Shown here one piece after another: positions 8,651-18,103 of a DNA stretch of 64,000 bases. Both the position numbers and the translations under genes were made by a program. The stretch spans positions 930,001 to 994,000 of the forward strand of contig NZ_CP084469.1 of the NCBI RefSeq assembly GCF_020405205.1, in the 5' to 3' direction. This DNA comes from Natrinema salinisoli. Lineage in GTDB: Archaea > Halobacteriota > Halobacteria > Halobacteriales > Natrialbaceae. The notes under the pieces were generated by a model, which ran no database searches, was not told where the DNA came from, and worked only from the letters and a program-made list of their open reading frames with translations. Every line of letters begins with the position of its first letter. Position 1 is the stretch's first letter.

Positions 8651-9316
8651 TCAGCTATCGAGCGGGTGTTCGGCGGACTCCATGAGTTCCTCGACGTTCG
8701 CCGACTCCTCGGTGAGTCGTTTCGGGTAGACCCCGAGCAAGACGAGCAGGTCGTCCTCGTGGTCGAACGACGTGACCTTGATCTCGATCTCGATCGTCTG
8801 CCCGTCCATCTCCGTTTCGCCCGTGAAGGCGTCGACGTCGCGGCTCTCACCGAGGATATCGAGCGAGAACGTCTCGTCGTGCTGGATATCGTCGATACTG
8901 CCGTTCTCTCCCTCGAGCTGACTCAGGAACTCCTCGAGCAGTTCCTTGTTCGACATGTCCGCGAGCGGATTGACGGATCGGCCGGCGACCGTCATCCCGG
9001 GTATCGAGACGGCGGCGAACGCGCTTCCCTCGCGCTCCTGGCCGGCGTACTCGACCGTCTTCGTGTAGACCGACGTCCAGAGCGACGCTTTGAAATCGCG
9101 TTCGACGCCGCCGATCTCTTCGGACCGCTCTATCGTCTCTTCGTTGACTTCTTGCTCTTCGTAGCCCGTTTCGTCGAGTTTCTGGTCAGTAGGCGCTACG
9201 CGGTCGGCGTCGAACTCGAGCGGCTCGTTGCCGAGGACGAACCCGAGACAGCCGGCGGTCAGTGCGACCGTCCCTGTCGCGCCTGCGGCAAGCAGCGATC
9301 GTCGAGAGGGTGTCAT
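8651..9316 (-). CDS. DUF6517-type haloarchaeal lipoprotein
   Basis: A 221-residue protein with a Tat-like leader (SRRSLLAAG) and lipobox (TAGC, Cys23), then a domain with repeated patterns such as YEEQEVNEETIERSEEI, SAFAAVSIPGMTVAGRSVNP and ILGESRDVDAFTGE. It matches the conserved haloarchaeal family I know as DUF6517, whose function is unknown; the number is from memory. It is expected at the outer face of the membrane. A TATA-like box lies 27 bases before the ATG, consistent with a leaderless mRNA. It is convergent with korAB. Confidence 0.75.
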   Translation of the reverse strand: MTPSRRSLLAAGATGTVALTAGCLGFVLGNEPLEFDADRVAPTDQKLDETGYEEQEVNEETIERSEEIGGVERDFKASLWTSVYTKTVEYAGQEREGSAFAAVSIPGMTVAGRSVNPLADMSNKELLEEFLSQLEGENGSIDDIQHDETFSLDILGESRDVDAFTGETEMDGQTIEIEIKVTSFDHEDDLLVLLGVYPKRLTEESANVEELMESAEHPLDS

Positions 9317-9338
9317 TGTCCGAGAATGCCGTACGAGC

Positions 9339-9347
9339 GGTATATTC
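9339..9347 (-). promoter_or_regulatory. TATA-like promoter of the 9316 lipoprotein gene
   Basis: Read on the minus strand the box is AATATACC, centred 27 bases upstream of the ATG ending at 9316. The spacing fits a leaderless transcript. Confidence 0.5.
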
Positions 9348-9425
9348 CTTGTGGCATCTTCCGTTTCGTAGACAAGAGCGTCAGGAATCCGTGACAGTCG
9401 GTGCTGAATCGAGACTGACGAACAC

Positions 9426-9460
9426 TTGACCTCCTCCCGCGCCTAAAGACGGGGGTATGC
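9426..9460. other. Short hairpin resembling an IS200/IS605-type end remnant
   Basis: TTGAC is followed by CTCCTCCCG, a ten-base loop containing CCTAAAGA, and CGGGGG, giving a six-pair stem. Haloarchaeal IS200/IS605 (TnpB) elements often carry a similar TTGAC-preceded hairpin with a CTAAAG loop near one end. No transposase or TnpB fragment is nearby, so this is at most a relic. Confidence 0.25.
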
Positions 9461-9509
9461 GCTCGCAACTTTATCAAGAGTTATCGGGATCGCCCCCTCC
9501 CACTTAGTC

Positions 9510-10631
9510 ATGACCGAATTCGCAGACAGAGTCGAGCAGGTGTCGATCAGCGGCATTCGCGAAGTGTTCGAGGCTGCCGGTGACGACGCGATCAACCTCG
9601 GACTCGGACAACCGGACTTTCCGACGCCCGCCCACGCCCGCCGCGGCGCGATCGAGGCCATCGAGGCCGGGCAGGCCGACGCCTACACGTCGAACAAGGG
9701 AACCCCGCAGCTCCGGGAGGCGATTTCGGCGAAGTACGACCGAGACTACGGACTCGAGGTCGATCCGGCGGACGTGATCGCGACCTCGGGCGGTAGCGAA
9801 GCCTTGCACCTCGCGCTCGAGGCCCACGTTGACCCGGGCGAGGAGGTCATCTTCCCCGATCCCGGTTTCGTCTCCTACGACGCGCTGACCCACATCGCCA
9901 GCGGCACGCCGAAACCGGTCGGCCTCCGGGAAGACCTCACGCTCGATCCCGCGACGGTCGAGGACGCGATCACCGACGAGACGGCGGCGTTCGTCGTCAA
10001 CAGTCCCGCGAATCCCACGGGAGCCGTCCAGAGCGAGGCCGACATGCGCGAGTTCGCCCGCATCGCCGACGAGCACGACGTGCTCTGCATCTCAGACGAG
10101 GTCTACGAACACATCGTCTTCGAGGGCGAGCATCACTCGCCGCTCGAGTTCGCCGAGACGGACAACGTCGTCGTCGTCAGCGCCTGCTCGAAGACCTACT
10201 CGATGACGGGGTGGCGACTCGGCTGGGTCGTCGGCTCCAATCGTCGCATCGAACGCATGCTCCGGGTCCACCAGTACGGGCAGGCCTGCGCCTCCGCACC
10301 AGCACAGTACGCCGCGGAGGCCGCCCTGACCGGGCCGCAGGATCGAGTGCAGGAGATGGTCGATACCTTCGAGGAGCGGCGCGACCTCGTACTGGACGGG
10401 CTAACGGACGCCGGCCTCGAGGTCCCCACGCCCGAGGGGGCGTTCTACGCGATGCCGAAGGTCCCCGACGGCTGGTGTGAAGAAGTGCTCGAGCGCGGCG
10501 TCGTCGTCGTCCCCGGCGACGCCTTCGGCGCGAACGGTGAGGGCTACGCGCGACTCTCGTACGCGACGGGGACGGAGGAGTTGAAAGAGGCGCTCGAGAT
10601 CATGGCCGACGCGACGCGGGCAGTTCGATAG
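9510..10631 (+). CDS. PLP-dependent class I/II aminotransferase
   Basis: A 373-residue fold-type I aminotransferase. Visible landmarks are INLGLGQPDFPTP, the tyrosine region ASGTPKPVGL, VNSPANPTGAV, CISDEVYEHIVF with the PLP-contacting Asp, the Schiff-base lysine in SACSKTYSMTGWRLGW (near residue 230), and a C-terminal arginine in GYARLSYATG that binds the substrate carboxylate. These are typical of archaeal aspartate/aromatic aminotransferases (AspC/AAT group). The exact amino donor is not decidable here. The gene stands alone and is followed by a palindromic repeat element. Confidence 0.9.
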   Translation: MTEFADRVEQVSISGIREVFEAAGDDAINLGLGQPDFPTPAHARRGAIEAIEAGQADAYTSNKGTPQLREAISAKYDRDYGLEVDPADVIATSGGSEALHLALEAHVDPGEEVIFPDPGFVSYDALTHIASGTPKPVGLREDLTLDPATVEDAITDETAAFVVNSPANPTGAVQSEADMREFARIADEHDVLCISDEVYEHIVFEGEHHSPLEFAETDNVVVVSACSKTYSMTGWRLGWVVGSNRRIERMLRVHQYGQACASAPAQYAAEAALTGPQDRVQEMVDTFEERRDLVLDGLTDAGLEVPTPEGAFYAMPKVPDGWCEEVLERGVVVVPGDAFGANGEGYARLSYATGTEELKEALEIMADATRAVR

Positions 10632-10677
10632 CGTTTCTGATTCGCGCTTCCATTTCGTACCAACAGATGGGCGCGTG

Positions 10678-10982
10678 GTGGCGCGCGCTACCAGCCGACC
10701 GAGTGCTAACGAGGGCGGCTGATGACACCGTGCGAGGGATGAGGACCGCAGCGACCGCTGGGAGCGAGGACCGCAATCGGCTGGGGAGGACGTGGCGAAT
10801 CCGTGCCGCCACGATTGGCAGAATATCTGAGTTAGAATGGCGAGCAGAGCGCTGCTCACGCTGGCAACACGGATTTGCCACGCCCTCCCCAGCCGATTCG
10901 CTCACGCCTCACGGCGTTCGCTCATCCCTCGCACGATGTCGAGCCGCGGTTCACACGTTCACCGCGGCTCAGCGTGCGCCAC
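10678..10982. repeat. 305 bp imperfect palindromic element (REP/MITE-like)
   Basis: Three matched blocks appear in inverted order on the two arms: 10678-10689 with 10971-10982 (11/12), 10730-10743 with 10921-10934 (14/14) and 10776-10805 with 10868-10897 (28/30). The centre (10806-10867) holds a small GAGCAG/CTGCTC hairpin. The right arm also contains a perfect ten-pair stem with a ten-base loop at 10941-10970. It has no coding potential I trust and fills the gap between two convergent genes. The architecture suggests a mobile non-coding repeat or a bidirectional terminator. Confidence 0.75.
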
Positions 10983-11007
10983 AGCAAACGCCCGTCAGTA
11001 GCAGCTT

Positions 11008-11574
<567 letters not shown>

Positions 11575-11690
11575 GCCGAAGGCGAGGCTAGTCGCGTATA
11601 CAAGGGTTCTACTTGCCGGTGCAACAGCCGAGCCGCCAGTGACGGAGTCGGCGCGGACCGCTCGCGGCTCCGGCTGCCGACACGTGTACC

Positions 11691-11699
11691 ATTATACGG
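11691..11699 (+). promoter_or_regulatory. TATA-like promoter of the quinone reductase gene
   Basis: ATTATACGG centred 28 bases before the ATG at 11724, consistent with a leaderless mRNA. Confidence 0.5.
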
Positions 11700-11723
11700 T
11701 CTCGTTCCATCGTCTCGAGTATC

Positions 11724-12689
11724 ATGCGAGCTGTCCGCCTTCACGAGCACGGCGACGCCGACGTCCTGCAGGTAGACGAGATCGATCGACCGGACCCGGC
11801 CGAGGACGAACTCCTGATCGAGGTCGCGTCCGCGGGCGTCAACCCGGTCGATACGTACTTCCGAGACGGATCGTACGCGCCGGTCGACGTGCCGTTCACG
11901 CCGGGCGTCGACTTCGCGGGCACCGTCGTGGAGATGGGCGACGCCGTCGAGGAGTTCGAAGCGGGCGATCGCGTCTACGGGACCGGTATCGGAAACGGTG
12001 GATTCCAGGGATCCTATGCCGAGTTCGCCACGGTTCCGACCGACCGCGTCGTCCGCCTTCCCGACGGTGCCGACGTGACCGAAGCGGGCGCCGCGGGCGT
12101 CGCCGCCGTCACCGCCTGGCGCGCGCTGATCGACCACGCCGACCTCGAGCCGGCGGAGTACTGTCTGATCCACGGTGGCTCCGGCGGCGTCGGCCACGCA
12201 GCCGTCCAGATTGGGGCCGCCGTTAGTGCCCGAGTGATCACCACCGCGTCCGAGGCATACCACGACGCGATCTCCGACTACGGGGCCGAAACGGTACTGG
12301 ACTATAGCCGCGACGACCTGGCGGACGCCGTCCTCGAGGCCTCCGACGGCGGCGTCGATGCGATCCTCGATCACCGGCTGGACGACTACCTCCAGTTCGA
12401 CGCGGACGTCGCGGCGACTGGCGGGCGCGTCGTCGGAATCGGAGAGAACAGCCCCGATCCGGGCTTTACGAACGACGGGGCTGCCCGGTCGAAGGACGTC
12501 TCCTACCAGTTCATGAGTATGTTCAACACGCCGGATCTGCGCGTCCCGCTCCGGGGTGCCGCTCACCTCATGGACGCCGGGGAGCTCTCGATCGACGTGG
12601 CGCGGCGCTACGATCTCGAAGACGCCGCTGACGCACAGCGCGCCGTCATGAACGACAGCTTCCTCGGAAAACTCGTCATCGAGCCGTAG
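11724..12689 (+). CDS. NADPH:quinone reductase-type medium-chain dehydrogenase (zinc-free)
   Basis: A 321-residue MDR-superfamily oxidoreductase. The N-terminal GroES-like domain (MRAVRLHEHGDADVLQ, AGVNPVDTYFRDGSY, PFTPGVDFAGTVVEMGD) is followed by a Rossmann domain with HGGSGGVGHAAVQIG. The structural and catalytic zinc cysteines of alcohol dehydrogenases are absent, placing it in the quinone reductase/zeta-crystallin branch. It would use NAD(P)H to reduce quinones or enones. Length is normal. The gene is monocistronic with its own TATA-like box, and is convergent with the small winged-helix regulator at 12721. Confidence 0.88.
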   Translation: MRAVRLHEHGDADVLQVDEIDRPDPAEDELLIEVASAGVNPVDTYFRDGSYAPVDVPFTPGVDFAGTVVEMGDAVEEFEAGDRVYGTGIGNGGFQGSYAEFATVPTDRVVRLPDGADVTEAGAAGVAAVTAWRALIDHADLEPAEYCLIHGGSGGVGHAAVQIGAAVSARVITTASEAYHDAISDYGAETVLDYSRDDLADAVLEASDGGVDAILDHRLDDYLQFDADVAATGGRVVGIGENSPDPGFTNDGAARSKDVSYQFMSMFNTPDLRVPLRGAAHLMDAGELSIDVARRYDLEDAADAQRAVMNDSFLGKLVIEP

Positions 12690-12720
12690 CGGTCGTCAGG
12701 ACCGTCGCCTCACTGCGGTC

Positions 12721-13116
12721 TCACTGACGTGGCTCGGAAAGGGCATCCCGCTGGTCGAGCAGCGCCCGTCCGCGGTCGTGGAGCGTGACAGTCTCCGTCT
12801 CGGTGTCGTAGTCGACCACGTCCGCGTTCGCCAGCATCGGAATGTGGGTGTGGTGCAGCGAGATACGGACGGCGCGACGATCCCTCGCGGAAACGTCACC
12901 GTGATCCGAAATCGCGTTCGGCTCCGCGCCCGCCTCCCGGGTAGCGACCTCGACTGCGAGTTCCGTGAGGGTAGCGGAGCCGCCAGTCTCCTCGAGGTAT
13001 TCCAACACCTCGCGTCGTCGCTGATTCGCCAACAGATCCAGCGCCGTATCCACGGCGTCGGCACGCGTATCACCGAACGCAGTGAGGCTTTCGGGTGAGT
13101 TCAGTAGTGGGATCAT
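12721..13116 (-). CDS. Winged-helix regulator of the haloarchaeal DUF7344 type
   Basis: A 131-residue protein. After a short leader comes ALDLLANQRRREVLEYLEETGG, a winged-helix core (LTELAVEVATREAG), a RAVRISLHHTHIPMLANADVVDYD recognition/wing segment and a TVTLHDRG strand. This layout is common to many small haloarchaeal HTH proteins (DUF7344, number from memory) presumed to bind DNA. The ATG at 13116 was chosen over 13149 because a strong TATA box is centred 28 bases upstream, which fits leaderless transcription. No target can be named. Confidence 0.8.
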   Translation of the reverse strand: MIPLLNSPESLTAFGDTRADAVDTALDLLANQRRREVLEYLEETGGSATLTELAVEVATREAGAEPNAISDHGDVSARDRRAVRISLHHTHIPMLANADVVDYDTETETVTLHDRGRALLDQRDALSEPRQ

Positions 13117-13137
13117 ACGGACGGTAAGCCTCGGTTC

Positions 13138-13150
13138 GTATATATACAAC
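13138..13150 (-). promoter_or_regulatory. TATA box of the 13116 winged-helix gene
   Basis: On the minus strand the box reads GTTGTATATATAC, centred about 28 bases upstream of the ATG at 13116. It is one of the clearest TATA boxes in the window and excludes the longer start at 13149, which lies within it. Confidence 0.65.
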
Positions 13151-13261
13151 GTGTGAGTCTGATCGAAACACTACCTCCCGTTGTCATTGTCGGGACTCGT
13201 CGCGTCGATCATCGAGCCCGTGGGATACCGCAAGAAGCGCGAGGGGAGGAACGGGGCGAAG

Positions 13262-14323
13262 TCAGGACAGCTCGGCGACCGCTTCCATCGTCGTCCGTTT
13301 GTCTTCCTCGTCCATCCCGTTGACGAACCCCAGCCGAACGGCGTCGACGCCCTCGATCTCGCTGTATTCTTCGACCCACTCGCGGACCTCGTCTGGCGTG
13401 CCCGCCGGAGCCAGTTCGTCGAGTACGTCTTCGGGGAGGGCCGCCGCCATCGCGTCGGTGTCCCGCTCCTCCCAGGCGGCCCGGATCTCGTCGACGACGT
13501 CGGGATAGCCCTGCTCAGCGACCGAGTTCCCGTAATACGGGCCGTACGCCCCGAGCAGGAAGGCGACGGTGCTACGGGCTTTCGCACGTGCTGTTTCGCG
13601 GTCCTCCGATGCGATACCGCGGACGATCGGGGCCACTCGCAGATCCGAGAGGTCTTTCCCGCCGAGTTCGGCACCGTGCTCCAGGTCCTCGAGTCGATCC
13701 CGAAGCCCGTCTCTCGTGAACAGCTGGGGTGCCCAGCCGTCGCCGAAGCGGCCGGCCATTTCGGTGGCCTTGGGGCCGAGCGTACCGACGTCGATCGGCG
13801 GCGGGTTCTCGCTCGGGCCGCGCTCGTAGTCCAGCCCGGGAATATCGAAGATCTCGCCATCGTACGCGGGATTGCCCTCCTCGTAGACCGCCCGCATGAT
13901 CTCGATCACTTCGCGCGTGCGTCGGAGCGGCCGGTCGAACTCCTGGCCGTGCCAGCGCTCCGTGATCGCGGGCGAACTCGGGCCGATTCCGAATCGGAAC
14001 CGGCCGTCGGCGGCGGCCTGCATCGTCAGCGCCGTCTGGGCGAGCATCGACGGCGTTCGACCGTACGGCGAAATGACGTCGTTGGAGATGCCGAGATCCT
14101 CGGTTCGATCGGCCGCCAGCGTCAGCGGTGGGACGATGTTCCAGCCCGTCGTCTCCCCGACCGTGATCCGGTCGAAGCCCAGGTCCTCGGCCTGCACGGC
14201 GCGATCGGCGACGCCCTGCGGCCGGTCGTAGTCGCCCAGCCTGACCAGCAGGTCCAGTTCGGCGTTCACTGTGCTCCCCTCCGCGTCGGCGCTCGCGTCG
14301 CGTCTCGATGTGTCATCATCCAT
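13262..14323 (-). CDS. F420-dependent LLM-class oxidoreductase
   Basis: A 353-residue luciferase-like (LLM class) flavin/F420 enzyme. Landmarks are ELDLLVRLGDYDRPQG, AEDLGFDRITVGETTGWN, SNDVISPYGRTPSMLAQTALTM, FRFGIGPSSPAITERWHG and VGTLGPKATEMAGRFGDGW. This matches a haloarchaeal group of coenzyme F420-dependent oxidoreductases (the NP1902A-type family, recalled from memory). Three starts are possible: 14338, 14323 and a GTG at 14269 where the conserved domain begins. I chose 14323 because an ATAAAATT box is centred about 24 bases upstream. Substrate unknown. Confidence 0.83.
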   Translation of the reverse strand: MDDDTSRRDASADAEGSTVNAELDLLVRLGDYDRPQGVADRAVQAEDLGFDRITVGETTGWNIVPPLTLAADRTEDLGISNDVISPYGRTPSMLAQTALTMQAAADGRFRFGIGPSSPAITERWHGQEFDRPLRRTREVIEIMRAVYEEGNPAYDGEIFDIPGLDYERGPSENPPPIDVGTLGPKATEMAGRFGDGWAPQLFTRDGLRDRLEDLEHGAELGGKDLSDLRVAPIVRGIASEDRETARAKARSTVAFLLGAYGPYYGNSVAEQGYPDVVDEIRAAWEERDTDAMAAALPEDVLDELAPAGTPDEVREWVEEYSEIEGVDAVRLGFVNGMDEEDKRTTMEAVAELS

Positions 14324-14487
14324 GACCGCGTCATGCATTCACATAAAATTGTAGCGTTTCCATCCAGTCACGAGTAGCCGTCGCGCTCGATTCCAGTCCC
14401 CGCCAGCGGGAGTTTCGACATGTGTTGTCTGCGCTGACCGACGCGCGGAGACCAATGCCCACGGCCGCCCTCGAGCGACGGCCGGGG

Positions 14488-14829
14488 TCAGGAACTCGTC
14501 GGGTCCTCCTGCTCGATGCCCTCGAGAATCTCCATACAGACCCGTGTCGCCGCCTCGAGGTGATCGTCAGCGCCCGGGTGGCCAGTGTCGTCGACCTCTG
14601 CGAGCAGGCGTCGGACCGTTTCGAGGCGCTCGACGGTGGTTTCACTATCGAGTTCACTCGTCGCGAGGTCGCGAGCGACCGCCTCGGCCTCGCCGAGCCA
14701 GCGGTTCGTCCGTCGATCGATCGGGAGTTCGGCCGTCGCCTCGAGGTGGCGGGAGAGCGCGCGGGTCTGCGCCTCGAGGGACGCGGATACATCATCGCCG
14801 GCCGAAGCGGGTGATGAGTCGTCGCTCAC
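14488..14829 (-). CDS. Conserved haloarchaeal hypothetical protein, helical, 113 aa
   Basis: A GTG start at 14829 gives a compact acidic protein (VSDDSSPASAGDD...); the open frame extends to 15144 but the upstream part is arginine-rich and looks non-coding, and it would run into the divergent glcD promoter. The body is almost wholly helical with heptad-like spacing (LEAQTRALSRHLEATAELP, AEAVARDLATSELDSETT, VERLETVRRLLAEVDDTGHP) and ends DHLEAATRVCMEILEGIEQED. It looks like a four-helix protein. I do not recognise a function. It sits back-to-back with the GlcD-like gene. Confidence 0.6.
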   Translation of the reverse strand: MSDDSSPASAGDDVSASLEAQTRALSRHLEATAELPIDRRTNRWLGEAEAVARDLATSELDSETTVERLETVRRLLAEVDDTGHPGADDHLEAATRVCMEILEGIEQEDPTSS

Positions 14830-14924
14830 AGTCGTGCGTTCGGTCGCGAGCACCGTGACGGTTTCCGCTGCCGACCCGGTCCTGAGCGTCGGGCGTTCCC
14901 TCACCGTTCGAACCGGTGGGAAAC

Positions 14925-14934
14925 GTTGATACTG
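14925..14934 (+). promoter_or_regulatory. TATA-like promoter of the GlcD-type gene
   Basis: GTTGATACTG centred 26 bases before the ATG at 14955; consistent with a leaderless transcript. Confidence 0.4.
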
Positions 14935-14954
14935 CCAGTGACTAACGTGGTCGT

Positions 14955-16379
14955 ATGGCACACGACTGTTCGTTCCTCGAGGACCTCGACCTCGCGGACG
15001 ATCAGCTATCGTTCGCGGACGGACGCCGGGAATCGCACGCGGCCGACTGGGGGACGGAGCAAAACGAGGGCGGCGGCGTGCTGCCGGACGCCGTCGTCTG
15101 GCCCGAGAATACGGCCGACGTGTCGGCAGTGCTCGCCGCCGCAAACGACCGCGGTGTTCCGGTTACACCTTACGCTGCGGGGACCGGACTCGAGGGGAAC
15201 GCCGTTCCCGCCCACGGCGGAATCAGTCTCGATTGCACGCGGATGGACGACGTCGTCGACTACCGGCCCGACGACTTCCAGATCGACGTCGGTCCGGGAA
15301 TCATCGGCTCGGACGTCGACGAGTACGTCGCCGGTGACGGCCTCTTCTTCCCGCCGCTGCCCTCCTCGGGCGACATCTCGACGATCGGCGGAATGATCGC
15401 GACCGACGCCAGCGGAATGCAGACCGTCCGCTACGGCGAGATCGCAGACTGGGTGCTCGGCCTCGAGGCGGTGCTCGCCGACGGCACCGTCGTGCAGACG
15501 GGATCGCGGGCGATCAAGACCTCGAGCGGCTACAACCTGACCGATCTCGTCGTCGGCAGCGAAGGGACCCTCGCGGTGGTCACCGAAGCCACGCTGGAAC
15601 TCGCCGGTCGGCCCGAACAGATCCGCGGCGGACGGGCGATCTTCGAGACGCTCGACGACGCGGCGGAGGCGGTCTTCGACGCGGTCCGGACCGACGTCGG
15701 CGTCGCCCGGATCGAACTCGTCGACGGGCTGAGCGCGACGATGGCCAACGACTACCTCGGCAGCGACTTGCCCGACGCGCCGATGGTCTTCCTCGAGTTC
15801 CACGCCAACCACGGCGTCGAGGAGGAGATCGAGCTCTGCCGGGCGATCTTCGAGGATCACGACGTCGTCCGATTCGAGATGAGCGACGACGACGAGGGGA
15901 TGGACGAGCTCTGGGAGGCGCGCCGGGAGCTCGCCTTCGCCGTCGCGAGCTACGATCCCGACCTCGAGTCGCTCCACCCCGGCGACGTCACGGTGCCGAT
16001 CAGTTCCTATCCCGAAACCGTTCACGAAGCGAAGCGGCTCGCCGACGAGTACGACCTCCTCGTGCCGTGCTTCGGCCACGCGGGCGACGGCAACCTCCAC
16101 TACAGCGTGCTCGTCGATCCCGACGACCCCGATCAGGTCGAACGCGGCGAGGAACTCTATCGGCGGCTCGTCGAACTCGCGATCGAGATGGGCGGAACCG
16201 CGACTGGTGAGCACGGTATCGGCCAGGGGAAACAGGCGTACCTCGAGCCGGAACACGGCGCCGGCGCGGTCGAGGCCATGCGAACGATCAAGCGAGCGCT
16301 CGACCCGAACGACACGCTCAATCCGGGGAAGGTATTCCCGGAGACGGCCGACGGCGACCGGGTCCGCGGTCCCGACTGA
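14955..16379 (+). CDS. glcD: FAD-linked 2-hydroxyacid dehydrogenase (GlcD/D-lactate dehydrogenase type)
   Basis: A 474-residue PCMH-type flavoprotein. The FAD-binding half shows PYAAGTGLEGNAVPAHGG, GDISTIGGMIATDASGMQTVRYG and SGYNLTDLVVGSEGTLAVVTEATL. The C-terminal substrate half carries CFGHAGDGNLHYSVLVDPDD with metal-binding histidines and GEHGIGQGKQAYL. The family oxidises D-lactate or glycolate, passing electrons to the membrane quinone pool. No separate iron-sulfur subunit gene (GlcF) is adjacent, and no fused cysteine-rich domain is present, so the electron acceptor is unclear. The symbol reflects the family, not a proven substrate. Confidence 0.88.
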   Translation: MAHDCSFLEDLDLADDQLSFADGRRESHAADWGTEQNEGGGVLPDAVVWPENTADVSAVLAAANDRGVPVTPYAAGTGLEGNAVPAHGGISLDCTRMDDVVDYRPDDFQIDVGPGIIGSDVDEYVAGDGLFFPPLPSSGDISTIGGMIATDASGMQTVRYGEIADWVLGLEAVLADGTVVQTGSRAIKTSSGYNLTDLVVGSEGTLAVVTEATLELAGRPEQIRGGRAIFETLDDAAEAVFDAVRTDVGVARIELVDGLSATMANDYLGSDLPDAPMVFLEFHANHGVEEEIELCRAIFEDHDVVRFEMSDDDEGMDELWEARRELAFAVASYDPDLESLHPGDVTVPISSYPETVHEAKRLADEYDLLVPCFGHAGDGNLHYSVLVDPDDPDQVERGEELYRRLVELAIEMGGTATGEHGIGQGKQAYLEPEHGAGAVEAMRTIKRALDPNDTLNPGKVFPETADGDRVRGPD

Positions 16380-16526
16380 TAGAATCGCACTGGATCGCTG
16401 GCCGTCATTCTGTGTGGTGCGACCCGTTCGTAACGCAGTTTTTATTGAGTTTCCGCGGTTCCGACCAAATAACCACGCCGGTCGAGAAAGCGATGAGTTC
16501 GCGCTCCGCTGCGAACCCAGATACCT

Positions 16527-18074
16527 ATGACACGCAGGATTCACGTCGACGTCCGGTCCAGTTGTAGCCTCGTCGGAACCGTACTGAAGTATCTCTCCCT
16601 GACGCTACTTTTTCCGACCGTCGTCGCGCTGTACTACCGGGAGAGTCCGCTGCCGTTTCTCGTCGCCCTCGTCGTCGCTGTCACCGTCGGGATCGGCCTC
16701 GAGCGTCTCGAGCCGGATCCCTCGCTCGAGCACCGCGAGGCGTTCCTCATGGTGGCGCTGACGTGGCTCGCCGTCCCCCTCGTCGGAATGATCCCGTACC
16801 TCGTCGCGGGGACGGGGACGATCGCCTATCCCGTCAACGCCTTCTTCGAGAGCATGAGCGGGTTCACGACGACCGGCGCGACGGTGATGGGCGAGATCTC
16901 CGTCGAGACGCACTCGCGATCGATCATGATGTGGAGACAGCTGACCCAGTGGCTCGGCGGGATGGGGATCCTCGTGCTCATGGTCGCGATCCTCTCGGAG
17001 CTCTCCGTCGGTGGGACACAGCTCATTCGGGAGGAATCGCCGGGGATTCAGGTCGAGAAGTTGACGCCCCGAATCAGACAGACGGCGCGAGCCCTCTGGC
17101 TGATCTACGCCTGGTTCACGCTCGCCGCGGTGGTCGTCTACTACGGGCTCCAGCTGCTCGGACTGGCCGAGAACATGACGTTCTACAACGCCGTCGCCCA
17201 CGCGCTCACGACGCTGCCGACCGGCGGCTTCTCGCCGGAAGGCCGCAGCATCGAGGCCTTCTCACCGATCGTCCAGTGGGCGATCATGCCTTTCATGATC
17301 GTCGCCGGAACGAACTTCGCACTCTACTGGTACGCCTGGCGCGGCGAGCCCAGGCGCCTGACCGACAACGCCGAGTTCAGGTCGTACATCCTGTCGATGG
17401 GGATCGTCGGCGGGCTCCTCTCAGTCCTGTTGTTCCTCGGGATCGGCTTCGCCGCGGTCCCCGAAAACGTCGGCGTAATTCCGGGGAGCCTCGAGCGATC
17501 GCTGCGCCACGGGCTCTTCCAGACGCTGGCGATCGTGACGACGACCGGCTACGCCAGCATGGACTTCAACACGTGGAGCGAGTCGACGCAGGTGATTTTG
17601 CTGTTCGCGATGTTTCTGGGGGGATCGGCTGGGTCCGCTGCCGGCTCGATCAAGATCATCCGCTGGTACGTCGTCGGGAAGTCGATTCGGCGTGAACTGT
17701 TCCGGGTCGTCCATCCGCAGGCGGTCAGTCCGGTCCGAATGGGTACGTCGGGAGACGTCATCGACGAGGACGCGATTCACAGCATCTTCGTCTTCATCCT
17801 GCTCTTCCTCTCGCTGTTCGCCGTCTCGACCGTCCTGCTCTTCCTGGACGCCTATCGAACCCCCGGCCTCTCGCTGTCGGCGCTCGAGGCGATCAGCGCC
17901 ACCATCGCGACGCTCGGAAACGTCGGGCCGGGCGTCGGCGTCGTCGGCCCGATGAACAGCTACGAGCCGTTTTCGGGGGCCGCGAAGCTGTACATGGTCT
18001 TTCTCATGTGGATCGGCCGGCTCGAGATCCTCTCCGTGCTGGTAATCCTGACGCCGGCCTACTGGCGCTCCTGA
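16527..18074 (+). CDS. trkH: Trk-type potassium transporter, membrane subunit TrkH
   Basis: A 515-residue integral membrane protein with about ten to twelve helices. Four pore loops can be picked out, each ending near a selectivity-filter glycine: MSGFTTTGATVM, TLPTGGFSPEG, VTTTGYASMD and ATLGNVGPGVG. These define the TrkH/KtrB potassium (or sodium) uptake superfamily. Haloarchaea accumulate molar potassium, so several paralogues are usual. The regulatory TrkA subunit is not encoded next to it. The gene is followed at 60 bases by an amidase gene that has its own promoter-like box, so co-transcription is not required. Confidence 0.92.
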   Translation: MTRRIHVDVRSSCSLVGTVLKYLSLTLLFPTVVALYYRESPLPFLVALVVAVTVGIGLERLEPDPSLEHREAFLMVALTWLAVPLVGMIPYLVAGTGTIAYPVNAFFESMSGFTTTGATVMGEISVETHSRSIMMWRQLTQWLGGMGILVLMVAILSELSVGGTQLIREESPGIQVEKLTPRIRQTARALWLIYAWFTLAAVVVYYGLQLLGLAENMTFYNAVAHALTTLPTGGFSPEGRSIEAFSPIVQWAIMPFMIVAGTNFALYWYAWRGEPRRLTDNAEFRSYILSMGIVGGLLSVLLFLGIGFAAVPENVGVIPGSLERSLRHGLFQTLAIVTTTGYASMDFNTWSESTQVILLFAMFLGGSAGSAAGSIKIIRWYVVGKSIRRELFRVVHPQAVSPVRMGTSGDVIDEDAIHSIFVFILLFLSLFAVSTVLLFLDAYRTPGLSLSALEAISATIATLGNVGPGVGVVGPMNSYEPFSGAAKLYMVFLMWIGRLEILSVLVILTPAYWRS

Positions 18075-18103
18075 CGGCCCCGCGCTCTGCCGGCGACCCA
18101 ATC

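Noticed and set aside
9426-9460. An intact IS200/IS605 element
   Set aside because: No TnpA or TnpB fragment nearby; only a hairpin remains, reported as a weak remnant.
14830-15144. N-terminal part of the open frame at 14488-15144
   Set aside because: It is arginine/proline-rich, overlaps the divergent glcD promoter and lacks the acidic bias of haloarchaeal proteins; the GTG at 14829 is a better start.
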